Shown: positions 10,320 to 20,818 of the stretch, one piece after another
Layout: the number at the start of each line of letters is the position of its first letter
How positions within the stretch are numbered: the first letter of the stretch is position 1
From: Diphasiastrum complanatum
Lineage: Eukaryota; Streptophyta; Lycopodiopsida; Lycopodiales; Lycopodiaceae
Length of the DNA: 64,000 nt
NCBI GenBank assembly: GCA_029204225.1
Contig: MU832240.1
Coordinates: 17,065 to 81,064 of the forward strand
Direction: 5' to 3'
Notes under the pieces: model-generated
The model's input: the letters and a program-made list of their open reading frames with translations, nothing else
What the model was told of the DNA's origin: nothing
Database searches by the model: none
Position numbers and translations under genes: made by a program

Positions 10320-12240
10320 TCAATCAAAATCATATGGATTGAGCAATGGGTATCAGTATTTCTCTCAATCAATAGGCTTTTACCTTGTTCGTTAGAATTT
10401 CTTAATAATAGAAACTAGTATTTACAAAGTTTGATTCGTGTTCAGCTATTAGGTAGCATTGTACTTGTTCAATCAAAGCAGCGTGATTTTATAGTTCACA
10501 AACAACACTTTGTTTTAATGTGTGTTCATAAACAAATTTTTCAAGCATTAATCAGTGAGACAGTTAGCAAATGACATATAGGTTTAGTGTTTCCCTTAGT
10601 GCGGTTAGACTGCTTTCACAACTGCCACACATCTAGCTATTGAACAAATGCCAAACAGGTAAGTAAAGTGCTCTAAGAAAAGTAATGGGAAAACAATTAG
10701 GCTTGCTCAAAAGGGAATGAGCTCCAATGGAATATCTGTTTCTCACAAGTCCGCAGACCCACACGCATGTTAGAAACAACAACAGGTAGGAAAATGGGAC
10801 ACTAACAGGGTTCTGAATGAACTAGGCAGCAGGTCCGCAAGGTTTACTAAGCAAGAAGGCAGCAGGGCAGGGATTGAACAGACCCGCAGACAACATGGAT
10901 TGGTCCGCAAGTAGAGATTTGAGGTGGGCGAATACTGTAGGTAGGGCGTAAATCAGGGCCATTGGCAGGCATGATCAAAGGAGCGCAAATAGGAAACGCA
11001 TGTGAATTTTTGAATGATAACAACACAGGTTTAGTGTACAAAACAGTAGGACCAGGCTAATCACATTTACATCTTGCACAGACAGGTCATTCATCTTAAA
11101 TCCACCATTCAGGCCTGTGAAACGGAATGATTTGAAAGTTACTTTGACAGCAGTCGGTGGGCCAGCAGCCTCACACAGGGCTTCCAAGATTCTTAGAACA
11201 GGATTCGGTTTGCTTACAAGGTTGTGGAGACTTCACGCAGGCAGAAAAAGAAAAAGGCAGTAGGTATTGGTCTTGCTCACTCACGATGGAAAGGCTTTTA
11301 AGGAGGGAAGGGCAAGATCATAAATGCATCACTCAAGAAACAAGCATGATCAAGGAGCTCAATGGATGCACCAAAACTTGTGGAGGCTCTTCTCAATTCA
11401 GCATGGAACAGGTACATTTCACAAAAGCTCCTCTTCTCAAAACGGAAGTCTCTTAAATAAGCAAGAGAGCTCCTTAGGTGGCATCCTAGTGGCATTTTCA
11501 CATTACACAAATTACAAGTGGAATAATGCTCTCCACTAGAGGTCACCATCAAAAGGTGGCTCACTCTAGTTTACGACGGGTCTACTTGCATTTATTACTT
11601 TGCCTAGAAATACTAGTTCCTACATGGTCATTCCATCTTCCGAGATTCACCATGAGGCTTACACAGTTCTTGCTTGTCATTCATAACTAGCATTTCTCGG
11701 CTCTCATACTCGGCTCTCAGTCTTTGTTCATCTCATTTTCTCAGAGACCTCCTTGGTCTAAGATGAGAGGTGCTCTTGGGTAGCTCTGGCCGAGCATTTT
11801 GGAGATTCGTCAGAATCAGTCAACAGTTGAGTGACACAAAGACTTAATCAGTAGCTACAACGTCACATGTAGGATTTGAAAATGGTCAAAGATTCTGAAC
11901 AGGAAAATTATTTATACCTTAAATCACCTCCAAATTGGTAATGCCACAACACCCAGCCTCTAAATGCTAAAGATAATCAGGAGTTGATTGCAAATTTATG
12001 CTGCTCACATGAATGAAAACCATATAAAGGAGAATTGACTTATATGTTCTTCAAAAAATGGACCTAAACAATCATGCAATCAGCTCCATCATTATGGATA
12101 CAGTGAAAAGAGCAATGCCAGTAGTAGAGATGAATAAGATTGGTTGGCATGCATCAATTGGGAATTTAAAAAAACAATTATCTCCTCTCCTCAACTTGAC
12201 AAAATTGTTTTACTCTCAAAAATGTAGAAGCACCGTAGAG
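10320..12240. other. No gene recognised
   Basis: This stretch has only short frames without recognisable motifs. It includes a slightly GC-richer segment (10730-11300) with several CCGCA/TCCGCAAG words and a small CTCGGCTCTCA repeat near 11697-11720. I see no LTR ends, TIRs or RNA gene. Confidence 0.5.
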
Positions 12241-12245
12241 CCTTA

Positions 12246-12322
12246 ATGATCGTCGACAATCACCATGAGCAAAAGAAATTTGCACATGCCCTTGCTGATC
12301 GTCGGCAATCAACAAGGGCATG
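12246..12322. repeat. 38-bp palindrome copy A plus a partial copy
   Basis: 12285-12322 forms a hairpin with arms CATGCCCTTGCTGATCG and CAATCAACAAGGGCATG (two mismatches) around TCGG. A partial related unit (GATCGTCGACAATCA then CCATGAGC) lies at 12248-12270, joined by GAGCAAAAG. Related copies lie at 15387-15480 and 15655-15692. Confidence 0.8.
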
Positions 12323-15300
12323 GCGTGTTGGGTGAACTTCTAGGGATGCGATGAGAGGCAACAGAGTACTAATTTTTAATACTACATACCTTGTTTGCCT
12401 TTCAATTATACAACTGATCGCTTGTGGAAGGCGAGCCTGTGAATTTTTGCCATTCCTAAGTATCTAAAAGCCATGACAATCTGCATGATATTTACTTCTT
12501 AAAGCAAAGGTATTTGATCACTGTCTCTGATCTCTTCTGCACAACATTGTCTATTACATCAACGATGGCATCATGAAGTACACTTGGACACTCATAATTG
12601 GATGAAAATGCTACACGGCCTGGTATCTGATCAACTACTCATGAGCAGGCCACGAATTAACCTAGATGCTCCAAATTTTCTTGTAGAAGCTATTTACCTA
12701 TATAGGAAAACACATTCTTTTTGGTCAAAAATATTTTGTATAAAAAAACACTCATTCTTGGAATATTTCCTATATGTTGTGGGTATTCCGTGTAAATAAA
12801 TAAATTAGTCGAAAATAGTTGCGAGGGTCATGGCTTTGTCCATAGCCCAATGAGCACTTGTAGATAATCTATTTTGGAATAAACTTGACTTTGGACCATC
12901 TAATTAAAATAATACGAAGAGGCCAAAGTTTAAGCTTAACTTAAGTTTTTAAGTTTTGTAAAATGGTTAAAAGTCAAATGGTGGTAGGTGGGTGGGCTTC
13001 TTTTGAAGGGTGTGGATTTCAATCCTACCTTCTTGCAAGTAGCCAATAGGAAGCAAGGGTCAAGGGCCACCCCAAAGATAAAAAGGCACCTCTTATACTC
13101 ATTTTCACATGCCAATAGAGAGGAGGAGACTCTATTATTTTTTAGAGCCAAAGCATCCTCATGTGCTAATCACTCTTGCTAATGCTCTTATTGTGTTTGC
13201 TATTTGCTTTCTTTCCCATTTTTTTTGTTTTAATTAGTTATGGCTTTTCCCTTAGCATGCACATTGAGCACATGACCTTACCTCCATCTCATCTCTCTTT
13301 CTCTCTCTCCTTTCATCTACAATCTTGATGTATATTTGTTATTAGTGTTAGTGGAAGTAGTGTTAAATTGGGGTAGATTTAGAGATTAGTGTAGACTAGC
13401 AACTAAGCATAGTTAGGAACCTATCTTTGTGTTTTAACCCTTTTGATAGGTGGAGGGTGCTCACCATCAAATCTACACACCCTACACTATATAGGAAGAG
13501 TTTTCCTATATTGTCAATGTAGAAACTGTTTAATTTTTTCTAGTGTGCGCAGTTCCTCGTTATGTGTATTTCATTCTAAGAAAATACATGGAAAACTCTC
13601 ATTTTATCCTATCTAGAATTGTGGAGCTTGCATCGAGCTCGGATCCAATGGATACAAACTTCCGTCAATCCACAAATTGCAAACATCAGCTGACAGACCA
13701 AAAAGAAAATATACACTATTCTTCATCCATGGCGTACCTGAGATTCTATGTTTATTCTCTCGCTAGTTAAAACGAGGGATACAATCTCATTTTCAAATTT
13801 GAAAAAGTTAGTTAATGAGTGTCATAGGTTCTTGAAGTCGCAGTTGCATGCATCATAATCGTGTCATGTTAACTACACATTACTAGTAAGATTAAGCTAA
13901 ACTGGACCTGAAAGTCTGTCGGAGTTTTAAAATCCGGCGTTTTTTTTTGTCCTACGTGGCATTTCTTAGACGGCCCTTTTGATGTTTGTAACTCCTCTAA
14001 TGCCTAGCTCCAACTATGTTATTTGGTAGTAAAGTGCAATAAAGAAAATAATATTCAAGACTTTAAGAGTAAATCAAATTATTATGAATCTAATGAAAAA
14101 CTTATAAGGAAGTTGTTCCTCACTCGACCATGCAACATGCTAACTGAGTTCAATTTTTGTAGCTAGTGTGTTATTCTGGAAGAGATTAACCACATCCAAG
14201 CCTCCGTGAACAGGAAAAAAAAAAATCTCAGGGTTTTTGTACTATAGTCTACAATCCATCAATTCTAGATCACATGTTCATGAACTAGCTCATAGAACTA
14301 GGAGATTATATAAATGTTGGATTGATGATTATCAACAATTAGGAACTTGAGCAATTGCGTTGTAGAAATAAATTCCCCGACTAATAGTGAAATGTAGTGT
14401 CAACCTTAATTAATGAAACTAGATATAAAAGTCAATAAAATGTAAACTTAACTAAAATGATTATTTGTGGCTTTTCAAAACAAGTTGAAAAAATTTTGAG
14501 CATGTTATTTGGTAATTTTGAGTTAATTTTATATAGAAGTAAAATAAGGTACAACAAGAAATTGTAGCTAGTGCCACTAGGTATTTACAAACTATATTGT
14601 CTCCTTATAATGGCCAAATTTTCTCTTTCAAAGAACTAAATACCTTTCCAATGATAACTCTGTAGTAGCTCTTATCATCACGAAGGTGCAGGTTGTGTGA
14701 GAAAAAGCATTTAATAATGTTTTTTGACCAATCAGAATCTACTACACACTAAGAGTGCATGATATGTATTCATAGATAAAGATTTTGGAGATGATGGATC
14801 TGATGAGCAATGGAAAATGCCATCTAGATGCTCAATCTCAAAAAATTTCTTTGCTTTGGAGGATGTTGTACTTTGGACACAAAATGTGAGAGACATCAAA
14901 CTCGTGAGAGTTTACTTTAGCCTTTGAAATTTGAACCTTGGCTAGCTTTTGCATTTCAGCCACCACCTTTTTTTAATGATCATTTTTGATTGAGCATTTT
15001 TCTACCTACAATGTTTCATAGGGAGCTTGCCCCATGCTCATATGTATGACAACCTCTTTCACCATCTTGTCACATTCACATTCATTCTTGATCCTCATGC
15101 TATCTTCTAAATCACGTTTTTTTAGACTGGATTGCAAGGCCATTATTGCCAGTTTGACTATGTAGAATACCTTCTCACATTTTACTACATCAATCAATAT
15201 TAGGCTCAATTCTTTTAGACGTATCTTGCACAATGAATTAACAATGAATTGTTGCCTTGCCAAGCACTAGAGGCTTTTAGTCAAATCTGATTGTAGTGAA

Positions 15301-15386
15301 CACCCTTGTTGATATGTACGCAAAATGCAGATGCACAAAGGATGCCCGTGAATTGTTCAATAACATGAGCGAATGAGATGTAGTTT
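12323..15386. other. No gene recognised, AT-rich
   Basis: Three kilobases with stop codons in all frames and no recognisable protein motif, LTR end or RNA gene. There are short T-runs and a CTCTCTTTCTCTCTCT patch near 13290. Confidence 0.5.
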
Positions 15387-15480
15387 CATGCCCTTGTTGA
15401 TCGCCGATGATCAGCAAGGACATGAGCAAAAGTTTTTGCTTGTGCCTTGTTGATCACCGACGATCATCAACGAGGCACGA
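15387..15480. repeat. 38-bp palindrome copies B and C
   Basis: Copy B (15387-15424) has arms CATGCCCTTGTTGATCG / GATCAGCAAGGACATG. Copy C (15441-15480) has arms TGTGCCTTGTTGATCA / TGATCAACGAGGCACGA-like ends. They are joined by GAGCAAAAGTTTTTGC, itself a small hairpin. Both stems carry paired and unpaired changes relative to copy A. Confidence 0.8.
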
Positions 15481-15654
15481 GCAATTTTCAATGGTATTCA
15501 CTACGCAAAATCCAGCAGCTACAAGCTATTAAAAAATAGCAAAAGATATGTCTTGCAATCCAAGAAATGTAAGATAGACATTTACTCACCAATGCTCCAT
15601 GATGGCTTATGGAAACAAGAGCTGAGTTTGGCTGCCTTGCTAATTTTTTTTGCT

Positions 15655-15692
15655 CATGCCCTTGCTGATTGCCGACGATTAGCAAGGCCATG
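15655..15692. repeat. 38-bp palindrome copy D
   Basis: Arms CATGCCCTTGCTGATT and GATTAGCAAGGCCATG flank GCCGAC. It is preceded by TTTGCT and followed by AAAGTTTTGTTTTGCTTGTGCC, the same connector seen between copies B and C. Confidence 0.8.
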
Positions 15693-15720
15693 AAAGTTTT
15701 GTTTTGCTTGTGCCAAAGCG

Positions 15721-16065
15721 TTGACCTGGCTCATGGCCACGAGCAAGGAACTTTTGACCATTTTAATAAAGTTTTTGTGTGACGGAGAAAACAATTTACT
15801 GGGTTATTGTGAAAGATTGACGACTTATGGTGTTGCAAACTCGGTTCAGAAAATACAAAGTTTAGAATGTATGTTAAATGGTTTGCTTGCTGACGTATTA
15901 TTACAAACAAAAGAAGATAATGCATGTTTACATAATATTATGTTAAATTTGAATGCAAGTAATGATCAATTCCGACAAGTTGTTCAGACATTACGTATAT
16001 CAAATGACCAGTTAAAAGAAGAAACTCGCATACTAGATAAGAGATTTAAGAAACAAGCGAAATAG
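15721..16065 (+). CDS. Hypothetical coiled-coil protein exon
   Basis: A 114-codon frame with a predicted helical second half (QKIQSLECMLNGLLADVLLQ, LRISNDQLKEETRILDKRF) ending KKQAK then stop. I do not recognise the family. Codon-like composition and the heptad pattern suggest genuine past coding. It starts about 30 bp after the last palindrome. The next + strand coding-like segment begins at 16316, so the two could be exons of one gene. No promoter is evident. It may be the start of the unknown gene group that runs to 22008. Confidence 0.4.
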   Translation: MTWLMATSKELLTILIKFLCDGENNLLGYCERLTTYGVANSVQKIQSLECMLNGLLADVLLQTKEDNACLHNIMLNLNASNDQFRQVVQTLRISNDQLKEETRILDKRFKKQAK

Positions 16066-16315
16066 AATTCTGAAGGACATTGATGAGCTTTCGCTAAATG
16101 GAGGCCAACGGAGCAAAAGAATTCAAGCATTCAAGCATTGGATTTGAATCAGTTTTATTTTAGTTTTGTGAAGTAGCATGACATTTATTATGTATCCTAT
16201 TTGGGTTTCTTGATTTTCATAATCATTTGCAATTGCAAATGAGCATCTGAAGAACAATGACCTGATTGGAAAATCACTGAGTTCGGTACTGACAACCAAA
16301 TCCACAAAGTCTTTA

Positions 16316-16558
16316 TTGGACAATAATCAATATTCTCGAATCAAGTCCAAGGTCACTAAGGCTTTGATGAACGAGGTCGGTAAGGTAATCGACCGCACGT
16401 TAGTTCAGGGAGCATGTGATTTCTCAAGTATTAGCAGGGAGGCATATGCCAGTATATTTAAAATTACTAAAGAGGCTTTTGGACAATTGCATGTAAGAAA
16501 ATTTTCCATTCCTCATCCTTTTCAGATAAGATTGGAGAGAGATGTATTGAATAAGGGT
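16316..16558 (+). CDS. Hypothetical exon, convergent with the 16599-17835 gene
   Basis: The first 80 or so codons (SRIKSKVTKALMNEV, FSSISREAYASIFKITKEAF, SIPHPFQIRLERDVLN) look like real protein but match no family I know. At 16558 the sequence continues as GGTATGC, a possible splice donor. The frame beyond about 16600 is antisense to the last exon of the - strand gene and is likely not coding. Boundaries are uncertain. Confidence 0.35.
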
Positions 16559-16598
16559 ATGCAAAACGTCATTGGAATCCCTTTCACATCAATGAGAT

Positions 16599-17835
16599 TT
16601 ACAACTCAAAGTCTGGCAATTTGTCATATAATTCAGCAACATCTCTTTTGACAAAAATGATTCTATATGTATTTTTTGGATATTTATGCCCTTGGGCAAA
16701 ATAAGACAGGGCCTTGATGGCCATGAAGGTTCCCGCATTTACAAAAAACCTTTCATGAAGAATACAAATTTCTTTATTTACAAAATGTTTCAAATAATGA
16801 GCCAATGAGGCATCCTTTTGTCTCTCACCTTGTCTCTCTCTCAATCCTCCATGCCTGCTAGCAAAGGCATCAACTTCAACAACACATAAATCAAGTGTTA
16901 GTCAAACTAGCAGATCAATCATCAGTTACACTTTAAATAGTAAATGATTTTTGTGAGAAGGTGTACTTACCAAATCCTCCTCGTCAGCTTGGATCACACC
17001 AGCAGTTTCTAAATTGTGACCAGCAATAATGGTGGATTGCTGGTCAGCTGGAATAGTATATATGGGAGGTGACGGATATTTTTTCTGAAAAGCCAAAAAC
17101 TCCTCCTCAAATTCAGAAATCATCCTTGACATAAGAGATAATATCTCATGTTCTCTGAGATCCATCGGCGTCTCCGATGTCGCTAATGGACAAGAATGCA
17201 ATATCGTCCATATGGTACACAGGGAGGTCCATCAGGGTTCTGCTCTGGTCAATCTCGCTCACGGTAGATAAGGAAGAGATAGACAGAGAATGAGCCTTGG
17301 CAAGATCATATAGCTGTGTTTGCCTGGCCTCCTCTACATCTCCTAAAACCTCATCAGTAATGGAAACCTTTGAAGCCACACGAGTGGTAGGGGAGGGCAA
17401 ACCAATCATGGACAACCCAGAAGATTTTGCCTCATCAGCGATAAGAGCAGAAAAGAAAAACATGAAGGCCATACCCTTCTGAACGAAATGACTTACTTAA
17501 TTGTGTTCCTCACAAGGTATGACACGTTTAAACAGATCAATAAGTTTGACAAACTTACGATCATGCCTTTGCTTGGCACTAGGCTGAGCATGAGTCAAAT
17601 CTGTGAAATGCACAAATCTCAGGCCGTCCATCAGAAGGGTACCCTGTTGCAAGCACTCATAAACATCCTTGTACAGTTTGGGAAAAACTTCCTTGTGCTC
17701 AATAACAAATCTCTCTATGTCAAACTGAAAATCAAAATAGGACAAAAAATGGGTCTGTCTATCGCTAACTGCAGCATCAACAAGGAAAGAACTAAGAGCT
17801 CTATCATAGATCAAACTACTAGAAGAGGAGGCCAT
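16599..17835 (-). pseudogene. Unknown spliced gene, divergent from the H3-Ulp1 gene
   Basis: The start ATG 17835 opens MASSSSSLIYDRALSSFLVD. The same phase continues past a single in-frame TAA (17499-17497) to about 17146. A second frame (17201-16926) carries MISEFEEEFLAFQKKYP and reaches a strong donor, GATTTG/GTAAGT, after 16971. The likely last exon begins after an AG near 16855 and encodes HYLKHFVNKEICILHERFF, ending PDFEL at 16599. No domain is recognised. It shares an 835-bp intergenic region with the H3-Ulp1 frame, so the pair may be co-expressed parts of one mobile unit (inference). One stop and one frame change indicate decay. Confidence 0.45.
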
Positions 17836-18065
17836 ATCGATATGAGGCGCTGATTAGCAAAGGTAAAATCAACAGTGTAATCCTGGGTGCGTGACGGCGA
17901 TATACACTTTACATGATGTCAAATATCGGAACTACGTGGCAGGGGAGCAGCGCGACTATGGAACGATCTGTTGGGTGTGTGGTAGCGATATTGTATGTAC
18001 TGATTTAGCAGCAGGTCAGTTTTCTAGACTCAATATGTGAAACTGAATTCCGAAAACAACACCCA

Positions 18066-18420
18066 TATATATAGTCTAATTCAGAGCATCTGAACCGTAC
18101 ACGTGTTTCGGAAACGTGCCGTCAAAATTTCCATACGTGTGGAAACGACGACCCAATCATTGGCATGACACGCGTACACTTCAGATCCTGACACGTGTGC
18201 TCGCACGTGTATGCCAACTGTACGATCGTATGAAGCAGTCGTCCCGTGATGCATGTGTGGCCCAGATCATGACACGTGTCCTCGCACGTGCATGCCAGTC
18301 GTATGATCGTTCGAATTGCTAATGTCCTGACAAATGATAGGTCCGTGTGATGACACGTGCAAGGAGTAGAGGTGTCACATCACACGTGTGAGTATGATGG
18401 GACGTTCTACAGGTATAAAA
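18066..18420. promoter_or_regulatory. G-box-rich divergent promoter region
   Basis: Seven CACGTG palindromes (G-box/ABRE core) lie at about 18099, 18192, 18204, 18272, 18284, 18353 and 18383, with further ACGTG cores. Two of the pairs lie in an 81-bp direct repeat (GACACGTGT, spacer, CGCACGTG at 18190 and 18271). TATAAAA at 18414-18420 points right, about 250 bp before the H3-like ATG. On the other strand CTATATATATGGG near 18065-18077 points left toward ATG 17835. In plants such cores bind bZIP and bHLH factors; that these do is inference. Confidence 0.6.
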
Positions 18421-18670
18421 GGACGTTTTTGGCTCATATTTCAGTTTCGAATTTCTTCATTCCCTAGCTCTCCTCAACTTTTTTCGTTCAGTTCCGCTCC
18501 TCGCTATACGCATATCACTACCACGCGCCTAGAGACTCACATATCAGTATAGCTTCCCCCTCTGCGCCTTGTGGCAATACGCCAGCTGCGATATCGCCAT
18601 CATGCGCCTCCCTTATCGGATATGCACTTTTCTATCTCATTGGCGCATCATATCGATATCTTAGCTTGAA

Positions 18671-19102
18671 ATGGCCCGTACCAAGCAGACAACATGCCTT
18701 ACCACATTTCCTCGCCCTCCTGTACAAAGGGCAGTGGGCATTGGTAGGAGAGTAGGTTGGCCCAGAAGACCATGGTTAAAGGATATCAGGAGACTTCAGA
18801 GGACAATGAATCTTTTGATTTCTCGTGCTCCGTTCTACAGGTCTGTGAGATTAGTGACAAGGTCACTCTCACATGATGTTCGCTAGAACATAATAGCCCT
18901 GGAAGTCCTCCATATTGCCTATGAGGACTTTCAAGTCAAATTCTTTGAGGACTCCACGCTTTGCACAGTGCACACTAAGAGAGTTACCCTCATGCCTCAG
19001 GACATGCATCTTGTCATGAGGCTGAGGAGTACATATGATCAAGTCTTTAAGAGTGGCTTCACCTCTAGGCCACCACCTACAGAGAGAGGGCCTGTTTCTC
19101 AA
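18671..19102 (+). pseudogene. Histone H3-like domain, N-terminal part of an H3-Ulp1 fusion
   Basis: ATG 18671 opens with MARTKQT, identical to the start of histone H3, then a divergent tail without the usual ARKS site. From about residue 36 the H3 fold aligns to canonical H3 without gaps: LKDIRRLQRTMNLLISRAPF for alpha-N/alpha-1, then SVRLVTRSLSHDVR, then, after TAG 18884-18886, IIALEVLHIAYEDF, FFEDSTLCTVHTKRVTLMPQ and DMHLVMRL. The TAG falls where H3 has Phe and many CENH3 proteins have Trp (TGG to TAG would explain it). NLLI..APF.R.VR also recalls CENH3. The same frame runs on to TGA 19103-19105 and beyond. H3 genes encode about 136 residues and stop; here the protein was evidently longer. 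This is a decayed copy; origin from CENH3 rather than H3 is a guess. Confidence 0.8.
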
Positions 19103-20469
19103 TGAAGAAGGAGAAAGCAGACCAAGCCCACCAGGCCTGCCAGACAAAGGGTGGTACTCAGCGAATCACCATTCCCTCCTCACATCTCTCGTCCTTTGGT
19201 TGGACCATCACACCAGTCTACAGTGCATTCTTCTCCTCCCACCACTCGTAACTATTCAAGTAGTTCCTCTTCCATTCCCTCCATTCCATCCCACAATAAC
19301 GAGGATATGACCTCTACTGTAGATAAAATAATATCGGATCTAGATATAAGTTTAATAGGTGATTTTTATAATGATATTTGTGTAAGATTTCCTGTTGATC
19401 CGAAACATTCATTTTTGGATTCTGAGAGGTATATAGTTTTTAATGAGTATGTTGCGCTAGTAGGTCAATTTTCTTTTTGTGTAAGTCAATTAATTATGTA
19501 AATCACATAAATAAAGACTTTTGTGATGCCTTGAAGGATAAGACCTCAGATATATCAGATCTAGTTGTGGAGGCTGGTTTGATGTATTTTGTAAATAGAT
19601 GTAAATGCGATGATACTAAGGACATTAAAGTTGTGCTGTCCTTTTTTGCACACAACCTTCATAGTCCAACTCGGACGACAAAATATCTTCTCCATACAAC
19701 CTCGGAGACCAAAGTCTTTATTATTCCATACTGCCAAAAGTAAGTGATCACATAGAATAAATTCAAGTAATATTTTTATTAGGTATTGTAATTCCTTCAG
19801 TTTAACTAATTATCTCTTGTTTGCAATAAGCATTGGAGTATGCATATAATCTCCCTTAGGGAAGATTCAGATGAGATCATTAATCCCATCTGTTTAATGA
19901 ATTCCTTGAGCTCTACCCATGCCGAAATGGACGTGATGTACAACAGAATGTTGCCATTTTTACCAAGGCCGGATGGGGCCACTGTAATAGCCACCTGGAG
20001 ATTGTTGATGCAGAAATAAATATTTCTCATCAAGTATCTGATAGGTAATATGATGTATTTTTTTGAGAGTGCACAACTAACGTATTATACGTTTTGTGAT
20101 TGAAGTCAGCTCAGCAAGATGATGGACATAGCTGTGGATGGTTCTCCATCCGCAATATACAGGATTTCTTAGAGTGGTACATCATGCAATCCGGGGCTCT
20201 AGATATACGAAAGGTAAATAGACTACTGAATGGCCTAACTAAATTATTTTCGATTTGGTTCCTGATCAATCAATTGACTCGGTTATTTTGGATTTGCAGT
20301 ATAAATGTCGAGTATTTACAATGAATGAGATATATGAGTTTCGTCAACAAATGTTGGTGAACTTATTATCTCATGCAACACCCAGTCCAGCTGTGGATAT
20401 GAGAGGGCAATCAAGTCCACAACTAACACTAGTACAGGGTGGAGATAATCCATATTACTTTGAGTTGTA
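19103..20469 (+). pseudogene. Ulp1-type (C48) cysteine protease part of the fusion
   Basis: Past TGA 19103 the same frame encodes a basic stretch (RRRKQTKPTRPARQR), a Ser-rich linker and DFYNDICVRFPVDPKHSFLD. Later exons carry the SUMO-protease core: a segment ending FIIPYCQK, then HWSMHIISL (catalytic His), LMNSL where the catalytic Asp is normal (Asn here), a frame change near 19980, and SAQQDDGHSCGWF (Gln and Cys). A donor AAG/GTAAAT at 20213 joins TTTGCAG/ at 20299 in phase; the last exon ends at TAA by 20469. The two earlier junctions are one base out of phase with GT-AG splicing. Ulp1 domains are frequent in plant MULE- and CACTA-type elements; fusion to an H3 fold is not something I know. 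Confidence 0.8.
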
Positions 20470-20818
20470 AATAATAGATTAAATAGAGATATAGATTTTT
20501 GATGTAATGCCTTGTGAATAATTATGGGCATATAGAAAGATAGAGACCATGGGGTAAAAGCATCCATTGTAAAATACAGGACGCACATGTACATTCTCAA
20601 AAAATGAGAAATATATTGATATTTATGAGAGTTTTTACAAATCTTGTATCATGATTGCTCTATTATTTGAACAATTCCCCCCAAATTTTTGCATTTGATT
20701 TTCTCTTCATGTCTTTTACGTATCTGCACAAACATACATTAATCAAATTACAATTAGTGATCCGAATATTGACAAAAAGGATAATGAATACAAATTAATA
20801 TACAAATTCATAAATTTG
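20470..20818. other. Convergent intergenic region, no gene
   Basis: AT-rich sequence between two converging genes. No repeat or RNA gene seen. Confidence 0.5.

Noticed and set aside
12246-15692. CRISPR-like repeat array
   Set aside because: Palindromes are few, irregularly spaced over kilobases and in plant DNA; no spacers or cas genes.
18671-18886. Chance resemblance of MARTKQT to histone H3
   Set aside because: The rest of the fold aligns without gaps over about 90 residues in the same frame, with FEDSTLC..H.KRVTLMPQD matching the H3 C-terminal helix region.
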